From contig CAVPRI010000002.1 in the NCBI GenBank assembly GCA_963707835.1, forward strand, positions 1,674,001 to 1,738,000: a DNA stretch of 64,000 nucleotides. Reading direction: 5' to 3'. This DNA comes from Bog-473 sp963707835. GTDB taxonomy: Bacteria; Actinomycetota; Acidimicrobiia; Acidimicrobiales; RAAP-2. The position numbers and the translations under genes were made by a program. Positions 16,265-24,735 of the stretch are shown in pieces (the first letter of the stretch is position 1; every line of letters begins with the position of its first letter). The notes under the pieces are model-generated. The model saw only the letters and a list, made by a program, of their open reading frames with translations, was not told the DNA's origin and searched no databases.

Positions 16265-17017
16265 CTAGATGAACAGGGGATAGCCGCCACTGACCCGGAG
16301 GGTCTCACCAGTGATGAAGCCGGCATCATCGGAAGAGAGGAACAGAGCAGCAGCGACGATGTCGTCCATCGACCCCAGCCGGTGGATCAGCTGACGAACG
16401 TTGATCTGATCGTCGATGATCTGCTGAGGCATCTCCGCCATGGCGTTCTCCGTGGCCATGAAACCGGGGGAAATGGCGTTGACGCGAATGCGATCAGATG
16501 CCAGCTCTGTGGCCAGAGCGATCGTGAGGCCCCGGACGGCCAGCTTCGAGATGCCGTACGGAGACAGGGACAGGTTGGAACCGACGGAAGAGATGTTGAT
16601 CACGCTGCCTCCGCCTCGTTCCCGCATCGACGGCTGACATGCAAGCGTGCAGTTGACGATCCCGACCACGTTGACATCGAGCAGCCGGCGGAACTCACTC
16701 CGTTCGAGTTTCGAGAACGGCTGGTTGTACTTCATCAGATGAAGGCCCGCGTTGTTGAAAAGGATGTCGATCCCACCGAAGTGCGTCGTCACGTCGGCGA
16801 CCGCTTTGGCGACCTCAGTCTCATCTGCGACGTCACAGCGAACCGCCAATGCCTTGGCCCCACCGGCTTCGAGGTTGCGCACGGTCTGCTCCGCTTGGTC
16901 AGTGTCGATGTCCGCAATGACGACCGAGGCACCCTTGTCGGCGAAGGCTTGCCCGAACGCTCTCCCGAACCCGATGGCTCCCCCGGTGATGAAGACGACC
17001 TTGCCCTCGAATGACAT
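16265..17017 (-). CDS. Short-chain dehydrogenase/reductase
   Basis: 250-residue classical SDR. It has GKVVFITGGAIGFGRAFG as the cofactor motif (one residue more spaced than TGxxxGxG), ADIDTDQAE suggesting NAD preference, LFNNAGLH, INISSVGS, catalytic YGISKLAVRGL, and SPGFMATENAM. The substrate is unknown. It sits upstream of, and on the same strand as, the amidohydrolase gene, 59 bases apart, so the two may form one degradative unit. Confidence 0.9.
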   Translation of the reverse strand: MSFEGKVVFITGGAIGFGRAFGQAFADKGASVVIADIDTDQAEQTVRNLEAGGAKALAVRCDVADETEVAKAVADVTTHFGGIDILFNNAGLHLMKYNQPFSKLERSEFRRLLDVNVVGIVNCTLACQPSMRERGGGSVINISSVGSNLSLSPYGISKLAVRGLTIALATELASDRIRVNAISPGFMATENAMAEMPQQIIDDQINVRQLIHRLGSMDDIVAAALFLSSDDAGFITGETLRVSGGYPLFI

Positions 17018-17075
17018 GTGAGACCTCGATTTTCAGGTTGACGGACCCTCACCCTGTTGGGCGGTCCCGCTTCTC

Positions 17076-18257
17076 TCAGGATCTCGACACCGAAGCGGGT
17101 CGCTCGCCCAGCTCGGCGATGGCCAGGTGGAACAGCTTCTCGGCATTGGTGCGAAGCACCTTCGTTTGATCGTCGACGGAAAGGTGGCTCAGGCACTCGG
17201 CGAGCACATTCTGAGTATTCGGCCACTGGGAGTCGGGGTGCGGATAGTCCGCCTCCGCCAAGACTCGATCGACGCCGATCGTCTCGATCTGCGAGGCCCC
17301 GAATGGGTCGTACACGAGGCATACCGAAACGTTCTCGTGGAAGTACTCGCTCGGTTGGCGGGGAAGCGTGTTCCGATCCATTGCCCAGGCGAAGTGATTG
17401 GCCCAGTGGCGGTCCGCGTGCTCGAGCATGAAGGGGACCCACCCCAAATAGCTCTCCGAGAAGACGACTTGCAGCCTGGAGAACCGCTCGAAGACACCGC
17501 TCAGCAGCCAGTCCGTGAAGGCCAGCTGCGAGTTCAGCGGTGCCGCAACAGAGCCGACGATCAGCGGAGAGTCGTCGGAGGTGGTCAGCACGAAGGAAGA
17601 CGACCCGAAGTGAATGCAGATCGGCAGCTCGGCGTCCTGCGCAGCAGCCCACACCGGATCCCAGTACCGGCCACGGTCATGGATCGAGGGGAAGCCGAGC
17701 CGACTGGGATTTTCCGTGAACGTGATGGCGACAGCGCCCTTGGCCGCCGTCCTCTTGATTTCCTCCACAGCCAGGGTGGGATCCCAGAACGGCAACAGGA
17801 CCATGGGGAAGAGGCGACCGGGGGCGGAACCCGCCCATTCGTCGATCTGGAAGTCGTTGTACGCCCGAATGCACGCCGCCCCGAGCTCCCGGTCTTCCAA
17901 CATCTGGAACCGCGTGCCTCCGAAGCCGGGGAAGGTCGGAAAGCACAGTGAAGCGGCCACGCCATCGAGATCCATGTCCTTCACCCGCTCGGACGGGTCG
18001 AAGCATCCCGGACGGATCTCGTCCCAGTGCATGGCGCGAAACGTGCGTTTCTCGAGCGGCACTCCGGCGGCCGCGGAGATGATGGACGTCGGGAGGCGCT
18101 CGCCGTCGAACTCCCAGACAACACCCTCGGATGAATCCACCGCACGAGGTCCTCGGGCCCGCAACTTGCTCGGCAGCCGAGACTCCCACAGTGACGCGGG
18201 CTCAATCAGATGATCGTCCACCGAGACGATCCACGGCAACGCCCTGTGCTCAGCCAT
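17076..18257 (-). CDS. Amidohydrolase family 2 (ACMSD-like) protein
   Basis: 393-residue TIM-barrel metal-dependent hydrolase or decarboxylase. The expected ligands are visible: SVDDHLIEP (D-x-H near residue 15), ICIHFGSSS (His), ESYLGWVPFMLEHAD (His), and the catalytic Asp in LAEADYPHPDSQWPNT. Relatives act on aromatic carboxylates and related compounds. The start is ATG 18257; in-frame GTG 18275 is an alternative. The gap ahead contains overlapping palindromes and diverges from a VOC protein gene. Confidence 0.88.
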   Translation of the reverse strand: MAEHRALPWIVSVDDHLIEPASLWESRLPSKLRARGPRAVDSSEGVVWEFDGERLPTSIISAAAGVPLEKRTFRAMHWDEIRPGCFDPSERVKDMDLDGVAASLCFPTFPGFGGTRFQMLEDRELGAACIRAYNDFQIDEWAGSAPGRLFPMVLLPFWDPTLAVEEIKRTAAKGAVAITFTENPSRLGFPSIHDRGRYWDPVWAAAQDAELPICIHFGSSSFVLTTSDDSPLIVGSVAAPLNSQLAFTDWLLSGVFERFSRLQVVFSESYLGWVPFMLEHADRHWANHFAWAMDRNTLPRQPSEYFHENVSVCLVYDPFGASQIETIGVDRVLAEADYPHPDSQWPNTQNVLAECLSHLSVDDQTKVLRTNAEKLFHLAIAELGERPASVSRS

Positions 18258-18428
18258 GACCTCACCCACCCCCACGTCCTCGCCAGCTTCGATCAGATCG
18301 CAGATCTCACCGTGGTGCTCGACGGATCGCTGCTTCGATGCCAGGCCGGCCGGCGTATCCAGCCCGACCGCCTCGTGGGCTCACACCATCGTGTTGGAGA
18401 GGACGATCGTGTCGACGACTTCCGAATG

Positions 18429-18448
18429 TTAGAAACTCTAAGACTTAG
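18429..18448. promoter_or_regulatory. Two overlapping palindromes in a divergent intergenic region
   Basis: TTAGA-AAC-TCTAA (18429-18441) and CTAAG-A-CTTAG (18438-18448) overlap in the 255-bp gap between the amidohydrolase (leftward) and VOC (rightward) genes. The spot is AT-rich within GC-rich DNA. Such an arrangement is typical of a dimeric repressor site, but no regulator gene is adjacent. Confidence 0.35.
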
Positions 18449-18512
18449 GGTCAATGCCACCCTCCAACTGGGAGAACTCGCGGGCCAGCAGGACGAGCGC
18501 GGAAGGAGCGCC

Positions 18513-18953
18513 GTGGAACCACCTCGATTCGTCTTCACACACGTACATGTGTACGCCTCCGACGCCGAAGCCACGGTGTCATGGTTGACCGACGGACTGG
18601 GCGGTCAGGTGGTCGGTCAGCATCAGCACGGTGACTATCCGGTGGCCACCAAGATCCGCTTGGGCGGGCAGATCGTCCAGGTCCGGGGGAGGCGAAGGAC
18701 CGAGCGCTTCGCCGAACCAGGATCGAGGAGATTCGGGCTCGATCACATCGGGCTCTCCGTGCCCGATTTCGATGCGACCATCACAGCGCTGGACGCTCGT
18801 GGAATCAAGCCCGAGACCAGCTTTGACAACGGGTTCACCGTCCCCGAAGGCGTCGCCTTCCTTCGGGGACCAGATGGATTGTTGGTCGAGATCACGTCGC
18901 TCGAGCACGAGCCCGCACCCGAGGTGGCGCCGACCGGGGATGCCTCGGGCTGA
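18513..18953 (+). CDS. VOC (glyoxalase/bleomycin-resistance) family protein
   Basis: 146 residues in the vicinal-oxygen-chelate layout of two beta-alpha-beta3 repeats: FVFTHVHVYASDAEATVSWLTDGLGGQVV and FGLDHIGLSVPDFDATITALDARGI, ending FLRGPDGLLVEITSLE. The metal-site positions are H (FTHVHV), H (LDHIGL) and E (LVEI), as in lyases or dioxygenases of the family. I chose GTG 18513 because GGAAGGAG lies just upstream. It may serve the same pathway as the divergent amidohydrolase. Confidence 0.85.
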   Translation: MEPPRFVFTHVHVYASDAEATVSWLTDGLGGQVVGQHQHGDYPVATKIRLGGQIVQVRGRRRTERFAEPGSRRFGLDHIGLSVPDFDATITALDARGIKPETSFDNGFTVPEGVAFLRGPDGLLVEITSLEHEPAPEVAPTGDASG

Positions 18954-19058
18954 CCCCCGGTGGCGTCCAGACGACCGCCTCGGAGCCCCTTGCACCGAGC
19001 AGACAGCGCTTGAGCTCTTCGAGCTTGCCGTCGTGGCCAAGCGATTGACCCGTGTATT

Positions 19059-19115
19059 CAACCAGAAGGTTGCACACCGTGGCCGGTCCGACTACTATTC
19101 AACCTAATGGTTGAA
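19059..19115 (+). promoter_or_regulatory. Leaderless promoter with twin operators of ArsR module 3
   Basis: TTGCAC (19070-19075), a 17-bp spacer and TACTAT (19093-19098) precede the ATG at 19107 by eight bases. One box, CAACCAGAAGGTTG (19059-19072), overlaps the -35; the other, TTCAACC-TAAT-GGTTGAA (19098-19115), covers the -10 edge and start codon. Both boxes share AAC-N6-GTT, with centres 41 bp apart, about four helical turns. Confidence 0.65.
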
Positions 19116-19463
19116 GAACGCATCTCCGACCTGGAGGATCACCAGCTCAACGCGGTGTTCTCGGCCCTGGCCGACCCCACCCGACGGGCCATTGTGCGCC
19201 GCTTGGCGTCCGGTGAGGCCACGGTGAGCGAGCTCGCGAGGCCGTTCACCATGAGCTTCCAGGCTGTCTCCAAGCACGTCCAGGTGCTCGAACACGCGGG
19301 CCTGGTCGGCCGGACCCGCAGGGCACAGCAGCGACCGTGCCTCCTACGGCCCGAAGCGCTCGCCCACGCCAACGGCTGGTTGGGCGACTACCGCCGACTC
19401 TGGGAGACCTCTTTCGACCGTCTCGACGATCACCTCACACATCAGGAAGGAACATCACGATGA
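19107..19463 (+). CDS. ArsR-family regulator, module 3
   Basis: 118-residue winged-helix repressor: LNAVFSALADPTRRAIVRRLASG, recognition region SELARPFTMSFQAVSKHVQVLEHAGLV, wing GRTRRAQQRPCLLRPEAL, and a C-terminal helix DYRRLWETSFDRLDDHL. It is closest in layout to module 1 in this window. Its stop and the SRPBCC start overlap as ATGA. The start codon lies inside a perfect operator, so the protein almost certainly represses itself and the linked gene. Confidence 0.92.
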   Translation: MVEERISDLEDHQLNAVFSALADPTRRAIVRRLASGEATVSELARPFTMSFQAVSKHVQVLEHAGLVGRTRRAQQRPCLLRPEALAHANGWLGDYRRLWETSFDRLDDHLTHQEGTSR

Positions 19464-19894
19464 CCGACCGAGAGCCCGATATCTCCATCGTTCGCACATT
19501 CGACGCATCGCCGAAGGCTGTCTTCGAAGCCTGGACGAACCCAACCCAGTTCGGACGCTGGTTCGGCACGGAGTCCACCACTGTCGAGGACGTGGAGATG
19601 GACGTGCAGATCGGTGGCGGTTGGAGCGCCCGGATGGTCCTCGGGGATGGAACGCAGATCGTGTGGCACGGCTCGTATCTCGAATTGGACGCCCCGCATC
19701 GCCTCGTTCTCAGTCTCAGTGACCGCCCCGGCGACCAGTTCGAGCGAGTCACCGTCGATCTCAAGGAAGTTGCTGGTGGGACAGAGATGACGTTCACCCA
19801 GTCCGGTGCGCACATGCCTCCGGAGAACTACGCCCAGGCCGAGGCAGGATGGCGATCGTTCTTCGACGACCTGGCGAAGGGACTCTCCGGCTAG
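19460..19894 (+). CDS. SRPBCC (AHSA1-like) protein, module 3
   Basis: 144 residues: ISIVRTFDASPKAVFEAWTNPTQFGRWFGTES, IGGGWSARMVLGDGTQIVWHGSYLELDAPHRLVLSL, FERVTVDLKEVAGGTEMTFTQSGA and a final helix GWRSFFDDLAKGL, the AHSA1 helix-grip fold in one copy. It is the effector-side gene of ArsR module 3. The ligand is unknown. A VOC protein gene follows 73 bases on and may be part of the same unit. Confidence 0.92.
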   Translation: MTDREPDISIVRTFDASPKAVFEAWTNPTQFGRWFGTESTTVEDVEMDVQIGGGWSARMVLGDGTQIVWHGSYLELDAPHRLVLSLSDRPGDQFERVTVDLKEVAGGTEMTFTQSGAHMPPENYAQAEAGWRSFFDDLAKGLSG

Positions 19895-19967
19895 GTGCAC
19901 TCGGTCCGGCAGCCTGGGCACTGTCGCGTCCCTTGTGGGCCCCGGGACCGCTGTCTATCGTGATGCA

Positions 19968-20336
19968 ATGGCGAGCATACGTGTGGGGTCGATCTCGCTG
20001 GACTGCGCCGACCCCCTGCCGCTGGCAACCTTCTGGGCTGAGTTGCTCGAGTGTGACGTGGCCTTCACCAGCGATGCCTTCGCGGCGATCAAGACAGACC
20101 GACTCTGGCTCGCGGCGACCCGAGTCGAGGGCTATGTGCCGCCAACATGGCCCGAGGCCCAAACGCCGAAGCAGATCCATCTGGACCTGGCCGTCGACGA
20201 TCTCGAAGAAGCCGAGCAGCGAGCGACCGCCCTCGGCGCAGTTCGGGCTGCTTCGCAGCCTGCCCCTGAGCGTTATGTCGTTCTTCTCGATCCGGCTGGA
20301 CATCCGTTCTGCCTCACGACACAGATCCCCGAATAG
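19968..20336 (+). CDS. VOC family protein
   Basis: 122-residue glyoxalase-like protein: IRVGSISLDCADPLPLATFWAELLECDV, then QIHLDLAVDDLEEAEQRATALGA, ending YVVLLDPAGHPFCLTT. The second-repeat metal histidine is present (IHLDLAV). The final GHPFCL form is common in actinobacterial VOC proteins of unknown activity. The ATG at 19968 has no strong ribosome binding site. It ends next to a possible terminator hairpin before the convergent flavoprotein gene. Confidence 0.85.
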   Translation: MASIRVGSISLDCADPLPLATFWAELLECDVAFTSDAFAAIKTDRLWLAATRVEGYVPPTWPEAQTPKQIHLDLAVDDLEEAEQRATALGAVRAASQPAPERYVVLLDPAGHPFCLTTQIPE

Positions 20337-20411
20337 CCATCGGATCCCCGAGCTGACCGGCGTGTCCGCCTCCCCGTCGGCCGGCCCTTCGACATGTCGA
20401 TATCCTCGGGA

Positions 20412-21242
20412 TCACTCCAGCCGAGACGGCTCTCCATGCTCGGCGTTCGGAAGGCCGCGACGCCAGTAGGCCTTGGCCGAGATCTGTTCTTTCCCAAGGC
20501 CACGCTCCGTCAAGCTTTGCTGGAGGCGTCGCATCACGCTTGCCTCTGCCGCGATGTAGGCGTGTCCGACGCCGCCAGGCAGGGCGACCTCGGCCAGCGC
20601 TCGTTGCAGCGGTGCTGCGTCACCGGGCACCGAATGACCCAGACGGTGGACCCAACCCAGTTGGGACTGCGGCCCAAGCCCGGAGTCAGGTCCCTGTTGG
20701 TCGGCAGGCGAGTCGACCTCGAGCAGCGCTACCCAGGTAGCTGCGGACGGGAGGGCTTCCATCATGGCCAGCGCTCCGGGCATGCCCGTCTCGTCCCCGA
20801 TGAAGAGGTGCCAGTCGGCATCCATCCGCGGCGTCACCTTGCCGCGTGGGCCGATTCCATCGATCCGGTCACCGATTGTCGCGGCCCGGATCCAATCAGT
20901 CCCCGGCCCGGCTCCATGGAGCGACACATCAATCGTCACCGCGGGGCGCGCCGCCTCGAATGAGCGGATCGTGTACCGGCGATTCGTCACGTTCCCGTCC
21001 ACCCGAGGCACCCGGAACATCACGTCTTGACCTGGCGAGTAACGAAGGCGCTCGAGACCGGGAGCGGTAAGCACCATCCTCTGCATGGTCGGGCTGAGCG
21101 GCCCAGTCTCGAGCACCTCGAGGTTCCAGAGGCTGGCGTCGGCCAATGGGCCGCCAACCCGACCAACCAACTCGAGCATTCGATCAGCTGCCATGTCGAT
21201 CAGGTCTACCAGGAGATGGCCCACGCGCCGCGTGGGGACCAT
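20412..21242 (-). CDS. Siderophore-interacting protein (FAD/NAD(P)H ferric-siderophore reductase-like)
   Basis: 276 residues. An FAD-binding barrel contains the RRYTIRSF motif (R-x-Y-T/S-x-R), preceded by LSPTMQRMVLTAPGLERLRYSPGQDVMFRVP; GPGTDWIRAATIGDRIDGIGPRGK follows; the NAD(P)H-binding half opens HLFIGDETGMPGALAMMEAL and ends with AYWRRGLPNAEHGE. Relatives such as ViuB and SIP reduce ferric siderophores in the cytoplasm. The start is ATG 21242. No siderophore transport genes are nearby. Confidence 0.9.
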   Translation of the reverse strand: MVPTRRVGHLLVDLIDMAADRMLELVGRVGGPLADASLWNLEVLETGPLSPTMQRMVLTAPGLERLRYSPGQDVMFRVPRVDGNVTNRRYTIRSFEAARPAVTIDVSLHGAGPGTDWIRAATIGDRIDGIGPRGKVTPRMDADWHLFIGDETGMPGALAMMEALPSAATWVALLEVDSPADQQGPDSGLGPQSQLGWVHRLGHSVPGDAAPLQRALAEVALPGGVGHAYIAAEASVMRRLQQSLTERGLGKEQISAKAYWRRGLPNAEHGEPSRLE

Positions 21243-21574
21243 TGCGGCACTGCCTGTATGGTCGCTCCATCCCTTTTGCACCCCCGAGAGGAGGTCTGCG
21301 GCATGCCCCATCCCTTCAACCGGCGATGGCATGAGGAGAACCGCCTCGGCAAGGGAGCCACTCTGGATGCTCGAGTGCGATGGCATCTGGCGCATGCCCG
21401 CGCCTGCGGATGTCGACCGATCCCTGGGCCCATTCTCGAGGAAGTCGAGCGAAGACGGGCCATTGAGAAGTAGGCAGATTCTCCGGCGGAGGTCACCGAG
21501 CGCAGCATGGGAAGGCAGCAAGTCAGGACGAAGGTCCCTGACTAACTCCGCATGGGAGTCGTCACAATGAACCC

Positions 21575-22237
21575 ATGACTGGTCGTTCGTGTGCACCCTT
21601 GGTGGGCGCACATCCCCCCGGTGGCGACACATCAACTGCAACCCTCGACTTGTACTGGATTCCGCTGGGGGCAGGTGCTCATGTGGTGCGTGCAAGCGGA
21701 AGGGCGTATGAGCGTCTGTCCGCATTCGTGCAGCATCGCTCGCCCCAGGACCTCTATCACTCGGCCCTCGTCGCGGTCGTTGATGGCGCGTCCGTCGTGA
21801 TCGAAATGACCCCCATTCCCGATACTCGGGGGCGGATCGAGCGTGGAGTCGTTGCCGAAGGTCCCGTTGGGTGGAAGCCGGCGGGTCGTCTCCGGCTCTT
21901 CCGCTATGAGATCCGGCGATGGAGCGGAGGGGTCATCACCGACCTTGCCAGCGCGGTCGGCAGTCCCGTCCATCTTTCTTCCGAAGCCGACTTGGTCACC
22001 CAGGCGCTCACCCTGATGCCATCCGTTCCCACGCCAGTCTGGGGCCGCGACGAACTTCGTGCGGGCGAGATGTGGAACTCCAACTCGGTCGTCGCCTGGG
22101 TTCTGACCCAAATCGGTCTGCATGCAGCCGCTGGTCGGCCTCCGAATCATGGAAGGGCCCCTGGTTGGGATGCTGGGGCCATCGCGGCGGAGCGGCAGCT
22201 GCGCAGGCTTCCGACCACCATCCGGACCACGCTGTGA
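21575..22237 (+). CDS. Conserved hypothetical protein
   Basis: 220 residues. DLYWIPLGAGAHVVRASGRAYERL, LYHSALVAVVDGASVVIEMTPIPD, RGVVAEGPVG, RLFRYEIRRWSGGVI and TPVWGRDELRAGEMWNSNSVVAWVL form a pattern I associate with a conserved actinobacterial protein of unknown function. The Tyr-His-Ser and Met-Trp-Asn-Ser-Asn blocks could belong to a papain-like (NlpC/P60 or LRAT-type) fold, but I cannot identify the catalytic residues with confidence. It overlaps the next gene by GTGA. Confidence 0.7.
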   Translation: MTGRSCAPLVGAHPPGGDTSTATLDLYWIPLGAGAHVVRASGRAYERLSAFVQHRSPQDLYHSALVAVVDGASVVIEMTPIPDTRGRIERGVVAEGPVGWKPAGRLRLFRYEIRRWSGGVITDLASAVGSPVHLSSEADLVTQALTLMPSVPTPVWGRDELRAGEMWNSNSVVAWVLTQIGLHAAAGRPPNHGRAPGWDAGAIAAERQLRRLPTTIRTTL

Positions 22238-22692
22238 GGCGCGCCGACCACCGTGCGTTGGTCTCCTTGGAGTATTTCACCGGCGCCACCGCCGTGGCCG
22301 GTGGAGTGATGCTGGTGGCCTGGCCGGACGGTTCATTGCTACAGGCCAAGCTGTCTGCCCTCGCCGGAAGCCCCTTTGTCGACTGGCGGGTGCCCGGAAT
22401 CCTGCTCGCCACCTTGGTCGGAGGGGGATTTCTGCTGACCGCAGAATGGCAGCGACGACACGTACACCATGCACGCGAGCTGTCGATCTGTGCCGGAGTG
22501 GGACTGATCGCTTTCGAGATCGCCGAGTGGGCCTGGATCGGATTCCAGCCGCTTGAGATCCTGTTCGGTGCCGTTGGGGTCGTCGTCGCAGTTCTCGCGG
22601 TTCGTCAAGGTTCGTCCTTGGACCAGCTTTCGAGGGAACGGAGAGACGGACCGAAACAGTTTCCCGGACATGTTGGGAGGCAGAATCCATGA
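22234..22692 (+). CDS. Multi-span membrane protein, unknown
   Basis: 152 residues from GTG 22234, which overlaps the previous stop (GTGA). Four hydrophobic segments are visible: EYFTGATAVAGGVMLVAWP, VPGILLATLVGGGFLLTA, ELSICAGVGLIAFEIAEWAWIG and ILFGAVGVVVAVLAVR. No family recognised. The coupled start and ATGA overlap with the next gene place it in a three-gene operon with the upstream hypothetical and the CoA-binding protein. Confidence 0.7.
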   Translation: MRRADHRALVSLEYFTGATAVAGGVMLVAWPDGSLLQAKLSALAGSPFVDWRVPGILLATLVGGGFLLTAEWQRRHVHHARELSICAGVGLIAFEIAEWAWIGFQPLEILFGAVGVVVAVLAVRQGSSLDQLSRERRDGPKQFPGHVGRQNP

Positions 22693-23165
22693 GCACGATC
22701 AAAGATGCGGCTCGAGAGTTCCTGACCCACAAGAGGGTCGCAGTGACAGGTGTGTCGAGAAGTCCCAAGGATCACAGCAGCAATGTCGTCTACAAGCGTC
22801 TTCGCGACCGGGGTTATGAGGTCTTCGCCGTCAATCCAAATGCCGAAGAGGTGGAGGGCGACCCTTGTTACGGCGACCTCACTTCGATACCCGGCGGAGT
22901 GGAGTGGGTGGTCATCGGAACGAGACCTGAGACAGCAGAGAAGACAGTCCACGAGTGCGTCGCACTCGGCATTGATCGTGTGTGGATGCACCGCGCCTTC
23001 GGGGCTGGGAGCGTGTCACCGGAGGGCGCAGAGTTTGGTCGACAGCATGGAATCACGGTCATTCCCGGAGGCTGTCCATGCATGTTCGACCCAACCGCAG
23101 ATCCCGGGCACAAGGTGATGCGAGTGATGTGCTCGATAACAGGAGCCGTCCCGCGCCACATCTGA
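22689..23165 (+). CDS. CoA-binding domain protein (YccU-like)
   Basis: 158 residues of the CoA_binding/YccU Rossmann fold: HKRVAVTGVSRSPKDHSSNVVYKRLRDRGYEVFAVNPNAEEVEG, CYGDLTSIPGGVEWVVIGTRPETAEKTVHECVALGIDRVWMHR, and EFGRQHGITVIPGGCPCMFDPTADPGHKVMR. The family resembles the CoA-binding domain of succinyl-CoA ligases; its cellular role is unclear. ATG 22689 overlaps the upstream stop by ATGA, so it is translationally coupled to the membrane protein. Confidence 0.9.
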   Translation: MSTIKDAAREFLTHKRVAVTGVSRSPKDHSSNVVYKRLRDRGYEVFAVNPNAEEVEGDPCYGDLTSIPGGVEWVVIGTRPETAEKTVHECVALGIDRVWMHRAFGAGSVSPEGAEFGRQHGITVIPGGCPCMFDPTADPGHKVMRVMCSITGAVPRHI

Positions 23166-23205
23166 CCAGCCATTTCGACGGTGCCAATCCGCGGGGGCGT
23201 GGCGA

Positions 23206-23682
23206 ATGGCGCTAAGAACCGGAACCCTGGGCGGCTACGTGATCGCCTTCTCGCTGACCGGCCTCTTCCTTTACGCGCTACAGCTGCTCCCGAACATCAT
23301 CTGGCTCGTTGCTCCGCCAGCGAACGACGTTCTCAAACACAACAGTTCTCCGCATGCAGCGCTCAACCTGGTCGAACAGGTCTTCGGCATCGCAACGGTA
23401 GCCCTGCTCATCGTCGTGATCAGAAGACCGGGGACGCAGGGTCACAACAGCGCCTGGCTACTGCTGGGCGCAGGTGTGTTCTTGGCGGGGTACTACGCGG
23501 CCTGGGTCCTGTATTACCGGGGCAACGTCTGGTCCTGGTTGCTCGTGGTCGGCATCGCCGCCATGCCGCCCCTCTACTACTTCTTCGTGGCGAGCTGGAT
23601 GAAGGATTACCTTGCGCTCGTACCATGCGTCGTGTTCGGTATCGCCCACGTGACGATCACCTGGTCGAATTACGTACATTGA
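23206..23682 (+). CDS. Four-to-five-span membrane protein, unknown
   Basis: 158 residues with hydrophobic segments at about 10-34 (VIAFSLTGLFLYALQLLPNIIWLV), 54-70, 82-102 (WLLLGAGVFLAGYYAAWVLYY), 108-128 and 135-150. No charged catalytic motif is visible and I recognise no family. It follows the CoA-binding gene by 40 bases on the same strand. Confidence 0.65.
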   Translation: MALRTGTLGGYVIAFSLTGLFLYALQLLPNIIWLVAPPANDVLKHNSSPHAALNLVEQVFGIATVALLIVVIRRPGTQGHNSAWLLLGAGVFLAGYYAAWVLYYRGNVWSWLLVVGIAAMPPLYYFFVASWMKDYLALVPCVVFGIAHVTITWSNYVH

Positions 23683-23740
23683 GGCGCTGCAGTCTCTGCT
23701 CGGTGCCCGGGCCACGTCGGCACCGGGATAGGTTGAGCCC

Positions 23741-24118
23741 ATGCCGATGCCGAAGCGTACAAGTGTCGACGATTTCTTCGCGCAGCTCGAGGACGGGCAG
23801 CGACCGCATCTCGAAGGACTCCGGGCGCTGAGTGTGGAAGTCGACCCGGAGGCACGAGAAGTACTCAAGTGGAACCTTCCGGTCTACGTCCGCGGGGAGA
23901 ACACAAACCAGTGGATGCTCCAGAACTTCAAGCACCACTGCTCACTTCGATTTTCTCCGGAGTTCTTCGCCAGCCAGAAGTCAGCGGTAGAGGCCGCCGG
24001 CTACGAGTCCGGCGAGGGGTTCATCAAGTTGCCCTACAAGCGGGAGCTGCCGACTGAGCTCTTGAAGGCGCTCATGCGGGCAAGGGTGAGGGAGTTCGAA
24101 GCGCAGGATCCGAACTAG
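23741..24118 (+). CDS. DUF1801 domain protein
   Basis: 125 residues with the DUF1801 (YdhG-like) pattern: VDDFFAQLEDGQRPHLEGLRALSVEVDPEAREVLKWNLPVYVRG, NFKHHCSLRFSPEFFAS, and EGFIKLPYKRELPTELLKALMRARVREFE. The fold is related to the SRPBCC-like iron-sulfur-binding frataxin group by structure, but function is unknown. The start is ATG 23741 after a GATAGGTT leader with no strong ribosome binding site. Confidence 0.85.
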   Translation: MPMPKRTSVDDFFAQLEDGQRPHLEGLRALSVEVDPEAREVLKWNLPVYVRGENTNQWMLQNFKHHCSLRFSPEFFASQKSAVEAAGYESGEGFIKLPYKRELPTELLKALMRARVREFEAQDPN

Positions 24119-24189
24119 CGGATGGCTTCCTCGGAGCCGTTTGCCGTACCCCGGGATGGTGAGGCAGTCGGGACGACCCTGCAAAAACG

Positions 24190-24735
24190 TCAACAGCCCG
24201 GGAGTGCGAAGCCTGGCGGTTTGGCAGTTGCCGTGAGCAACCAGTCGTCCGATCCGGACGGCACGGGGTAGACCGCCGCCTCGGCAAGAGTGCCCGTCCT
24301 CACGCGCTTGGTCCAATGTGCCACCAGACCCTGCCCGGGACCAAAGGACTCGTCGTGTCGCAGCCACCCTTGACGAATCAGGATCGAGTTCACGGCTTCC
24401 ACTACTTGTTCCTTCGCCACGGGAGTCGTGAACCTTGTGTCGACCACGACTTCGCTCCACCCGGCCCGGCCGCCAGCGTTGTCAGGGCATTTGGGCGTCC
24501 ACGACGAGTCGGACCTCTGCGTGGAGACGTCCGTGGAACCGACGGGCACGGCGGTAGCCGCCGGTAGGAGCGCTCTTAGGATCCGACCACCCGGATCGCC
24601 CCCCGGGCCCGGGCCTGGCCGCGAAGACCACAAGGCCAGGCCCCACGCCAAGAGGACCAAGGCAGCTCCGGCGACGACGAACATCGGCCATCGCGGGGGT
24701 GACTGGCGCTTGGGCCACTGCGTCTCAGCTTCCAT
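24190..24735 (-). CDS. Membrane-anchored protein, unknown
   Basis: 181 residues from ATG 24735. One membrane span near residues 20-38 (PMFVVAGAALVLLAWGLALW) is followed by a Gly/Pro-rich linker and an extracellular domain: WSEVVVDTRFTTPVAKEQVVEAVNSILIRQGWLRHDE and VAHWTKRV...WLLTATAKPPG. This looks like an exported actinobacterial lipoprotein-type domain, but I know no name for it. A 214-bp gap without a convincing gene separates it from the SGNH hydrolase. Confidence 0.65.
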   Translation of the reverse strand: MEAETQWPKRQSPPRWPMFVVAGAALVLLAWGLALWSSRPGPGPGGDPGGRILRALLPAATAVPVGSTDVSTQRSDSSWTPKCPDNAGGRAGWSEVVVDTRFTTPVAKEQVVEAVNSILIRQGWLRHDESFGPGQGLVAHWTKRVRTGTLAEAAVYPVPSGSDDWLLTATAKPPGFALPGC

